Assembly: GCA_039105265.1 (NCBI GenBank)
Contig: JAPFFF010000019.1
Span: 2,140,501-2,204,500 of the forward strand
Direction of reading: 5' to 3'
Length of the DNA stretch: 64,000 bases
From: Tritrichomonas musculus
Taxonomy: Eukaryota > Parabasalia > Tritrichomonadida > Tritrichomonadidae
A program made the translations under genes and the position numbers. Within the stretch, counting starts at the first letter, position 1. Every line of letters starts with the position of its first letter. Of this stretch, positions 62,701-64,000 are shown piece after piece. The notes under the pieces were generated by a model that saw only the letters and a list, made by a program, of their open reading frames with translations, was not told the DNA's origin and did no database searches.

Positions 62701-64000
62701 AAATACAATGAATTCATGCCAAACCCTAAATGGTGGCAATTCAAATGTGAAAATTATTACAAACAAGATGAACGTTACAATCTTACTCATAACCCTAAAA
62801 GAGACCTTTCAAAATGCGTTTCATCCAATGATTACAAAGAATTTCTCAAACTTTACAATGACCCAATTAAGGGTAAATGTCATCTTTGCAAAGAGCATTT
62901 CACATATCAAAACAAACCAACTCTTGACAGAATTAACAATGATATTGGACATGAATTTTCAAATTGTTTGTTGGCTTGCGCTGAATGCAATAAACTTCGA
63001 AAACGAGATGACCCAAAAATAACTGCATTGAGAATTCAATTAAAAAAATATTGCAAACTACATCATCTTCCAACTTTGATAAATAATGAAGATGAATATT
63101 ATACAATTCGAAATGCAATTGATGGTGGATTATCAAATGTAATGCATCGTGTTAACATCAAAGGTGAAACTCATATCAACAAATTCCGTTACGACGGAAT
63201 TAATAACAAGGTAATCTCATATGATACAAATAACGTTCAAACACATATTCTTGGAATTGATTTCAATTCACTTTATCCTTCATCATTTTCATCAAATTCA
63301 CATCCATTTATTAAGTACCATGGAGGAATTATGTTCATGCCAGGTGCTTTCATTCGAAGGATTGAAGCAAAGGATAAACAATCTCGAGAACGTTGTATGA
63401 AAATCATAACTTCAAAATCACGTTTTTCAAATAAACCAAATTATGTTTTCTATGCTGTTGTGAAACTATCTTGTCCCAAATCAAAAATCAATTATTTCAT
63501 TAATTTTCCACCAGTATTTCGAAACATTAATATCACAAATAATGAAGAAACAATTGGTTCATACATGTACAATTACATGAAATCAAACAATTTAAATTCA
63601 ATCGATAAGGAAGAACGTAAATTAACAATGTTGCTTGACACAAATGGGGAATACATGGTTTTCTCAAATTATTACCTTTGGTTTCTTCTTGACCATGGAT
63701 TGGTAATCGATGATGTCAAATCTGTTTCACAATATGAATGTCACACTGGATTCAATCAATTTGTTAATGAATTTATGAAAAAACGTCAGGATATCATATC
63801 CGGCAAAACAAAGGGGAATGGCGCTGAAAGCGACTTGAGCGTAGCGAATGAAAAGTTCTATAAAATCAGTATGAACGGTTCTTATGGATATGATGGAATG
63901 AATACTGAGAAGTTCTCTAAAATCAAAATATGTGATGCAAATAAGGCTTATCAATCAATTATATCACAAACATACATGGGTGGTGCTCAATTAAATGATA
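59788..64000 (+). CDS. polB: Family B DNA polymerase with HNH motif, 3' part outside window
   Basis: 1404 residues are visible, open to the window edge. Over most of the length it aligns with the block A polymerase. One copy of the N-terminal module (1-75: FTNDDIIESINNINQGL...FNNSDDF) replaces the three copies in A, followed by an Asn/Gln/Asp-rich stretch. OTU-like box DDKLCFYRFLA near 458-468, C2H2-like CPKCHSYTHRG near 605, exonuclease DFE near 677 and NSSRFD, HNH-type CHLCKEHF...LDRINND...CAECN near 1031-1075, palm DFNSLYPS near 1158 and NGSYG near 1361. The final DTDS motif lies outside the window. The start follows TTTATTTTTGATAAATG. Confidence 0.93.
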   Translation, partial: MAFNQNSFIDFTNDDIIESINNINQGLNENLEIADTRRYRGGAKLRNIRTLYTYLNQHNAQQIIGLDFNNSDDFLIKLDNFITHEQNRRQYEQNYLDYINNESINDDELNETYNQYYNKQHELNKSYEHNYQDILNRESFYEDEQPNESDYQYFNEQQQQINQEFHDKQVRDDNNFFNKFDKNEYKQINSLDELVRINSQNKFDNQLKKEKLENAIKRAYEAVDNAIKLIKQYNKEENLKKIEQKEIHDKSHLLEYYIPENEELYEYLDKFNNKFKSKHNDYLMINEPHDFDKAVEVWDYYTKYDKDYVDKEEYNGSPIVIYYFNQISSLNQIFESLQQVFDRELKPFKIHFQLSGVFETPVHDLENEEKDHFEYEARNINWKNYQSTIPIIISSLQDLDYVKMYIESNLNSYETSTSSTKLTIVGSISFTVSRMRKVTGHIKDLPIEFLRSECIIADNEDDKLCFYRFLAICLSDIIIVNNVEIHKLAYTQKYQIKERTKVAKKILLKEHNIEYTTKIPKQGLKILNEFKGVTMEQMEELAKKHHLNINIYEFTKTDNSSYYDLSEQWFFDKSYPTHSALLFSKDQIIHIMYIKNPEKLTQIHICPKCHSYTHRGPKNMFRFESHVKHCDGVFKKNFIPNKEPLPFCPHILNNPVYEYCLAYDLEWEPNIYYMTYDFETMEQSVNKSISDSTVINSRLIPLSVASCVKLSSGLITKHFSLRESEEFIPEWISWLFEQSMEVLNDKIVYDKSFLPADKIYDIDTNIYTITVFGFNSSRFDSNLFKKYLNYSHWKVESNSLIGTISSLKQFILVSDHLPTKLRFIDAQSFVAGGTLKQFGIDFGGETNSVKGVFPYEAVNSSNYNEVLSKSEPFSYNDFDSYLNQKNPLSKSDYQIYLEDAKNYKTRWDYLLAYNDNDVEMMIKPIDNLIQLNAQYNVDLISNLSLSKNASCIKYALAYKDFNPHENYNPIHKYNEFMPNPKWWQFKCENYYKQDERYNLTHNPKRDLSKCVSSNDYKEFLKLYNDPIKGKCHLCKEHFTYQNKPTLDRINNDIGHEFSNCLLACAECNKLRKRDDPKITALRIQLKKYCKLHHLPTLINNEDEYYTIRNAIDGGLSNVMHRVNIKGETHINKFRYDGINNKVISYDTNNVQTHILGIDFNSLYPSSFSSNSHPFIKYHGGIMFMPGAFIRRIEAKDKQSRERCMKIITSKSRFSNKPNYVFYAVVKLSCPKSKINYFINFPPVFRNINITNNEETIGSYMYNYMKSNNLNSIDKEERKLTMLLDTNGEYMVFSNYYLWFLLDHGLVIDDVKSVSQYECHTGFNQFVNEFMKKRQDIISGKTKGNGAESDLSVANEKFYKISMNGSYGYDGMNTEKFSKIKICDANKAYQSIISQTYMGGAQLND

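Larger units (their letters stand above)
58979..64000. mobile_element. Block F: Polinton-like element with HNH-bearing polymerase, runs off the right edge
   Basis: Two plus-strand genes in the style of block A: a three-repeat protein and a polymerase related to that of A over its whole visible length. Strongly AT-rich, unlike A. Starts carry the TTTATTTTT motif. All visible frames are open. The right end lies outside the window. Confidence 0.65.

Overview
The window is almost entirely made of virus-like DNA of the Polinton/Maverick kind. At least five blocks lie side by side, with hardly any ordinary host sequence between them. They are intron-free and AT-rich, apart from the less AT-rich first ~9.8 kb. 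Genes sit a few bases apart on both strands, and start codons follow short T-rich motifs by 4-12 bases. Protein-primed family B DNA polymerases, double-jelly-roll capsid-like proteins, a packaging ATPase, fibre-like proteins and KilA-N, GIY-YIG and HNH domains are all present. My best guess for the host is a trichomonad or similar parabasalid protist, because those genomes are loaded with such elements, lack introns and use very short leaders. This is inference, not proof.

Layout. Block A (1 to ~9.8 kb): a polymerase with an embedded HNH motif, a KilA-N-type protein, a beta-rich virion-like protein, small genes and an array of double mini-hairpin repeats. Block B (~9.8-26.9 kb): a compact virus-like gene set with a lytic-peptide-like minor capsid protein, a major capsid protein, a second type of DNA polymerase, a GIY-YIG-like protein, a 1.4-kb-residue fibre-like protein and a penton-like protein. 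Block C (~27-33 kb): a run of short, charged, fast-evolving genes embedded in many tandem repeats. Block D (33,139-51,555) is framed by ~400-bp inverted repeats and holds two tandem capsid genes, fibre-like genes, a penton-like protein and a copy of a gene also found in B. A 1.1-kb TIR-bounded insertion with its own gene sits just inside its left repeat. Block E (~51.6-58.7 kb): packaging ATPase, a 21-residue arginine-rich peptide resembling adenovirus core peptide mu, and two large repeat-built proteins. Block F (58,979 to the right edge): a three-repeat protein and the front 1404 residues of a second HNH-bearing polymerase related to that of block A.

How the parts fit: A/F and B carry replication genes, while B, D and E carry virion genes (capsid, penton-like, fibre, minor capsid, core peptide, ATPase). 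B and D share homologues of the capsid, minor capsid, fibre and a ~176-residue protein, so they are relatives rather than copies. No integrase was recognised anywhere. Most reading frames are long and open, which suggests recent activity; the clearest decay is in the fibre cluster of D. The two long inverted repeats may be the ends of an element, or may have served for inversion of the segment between them.
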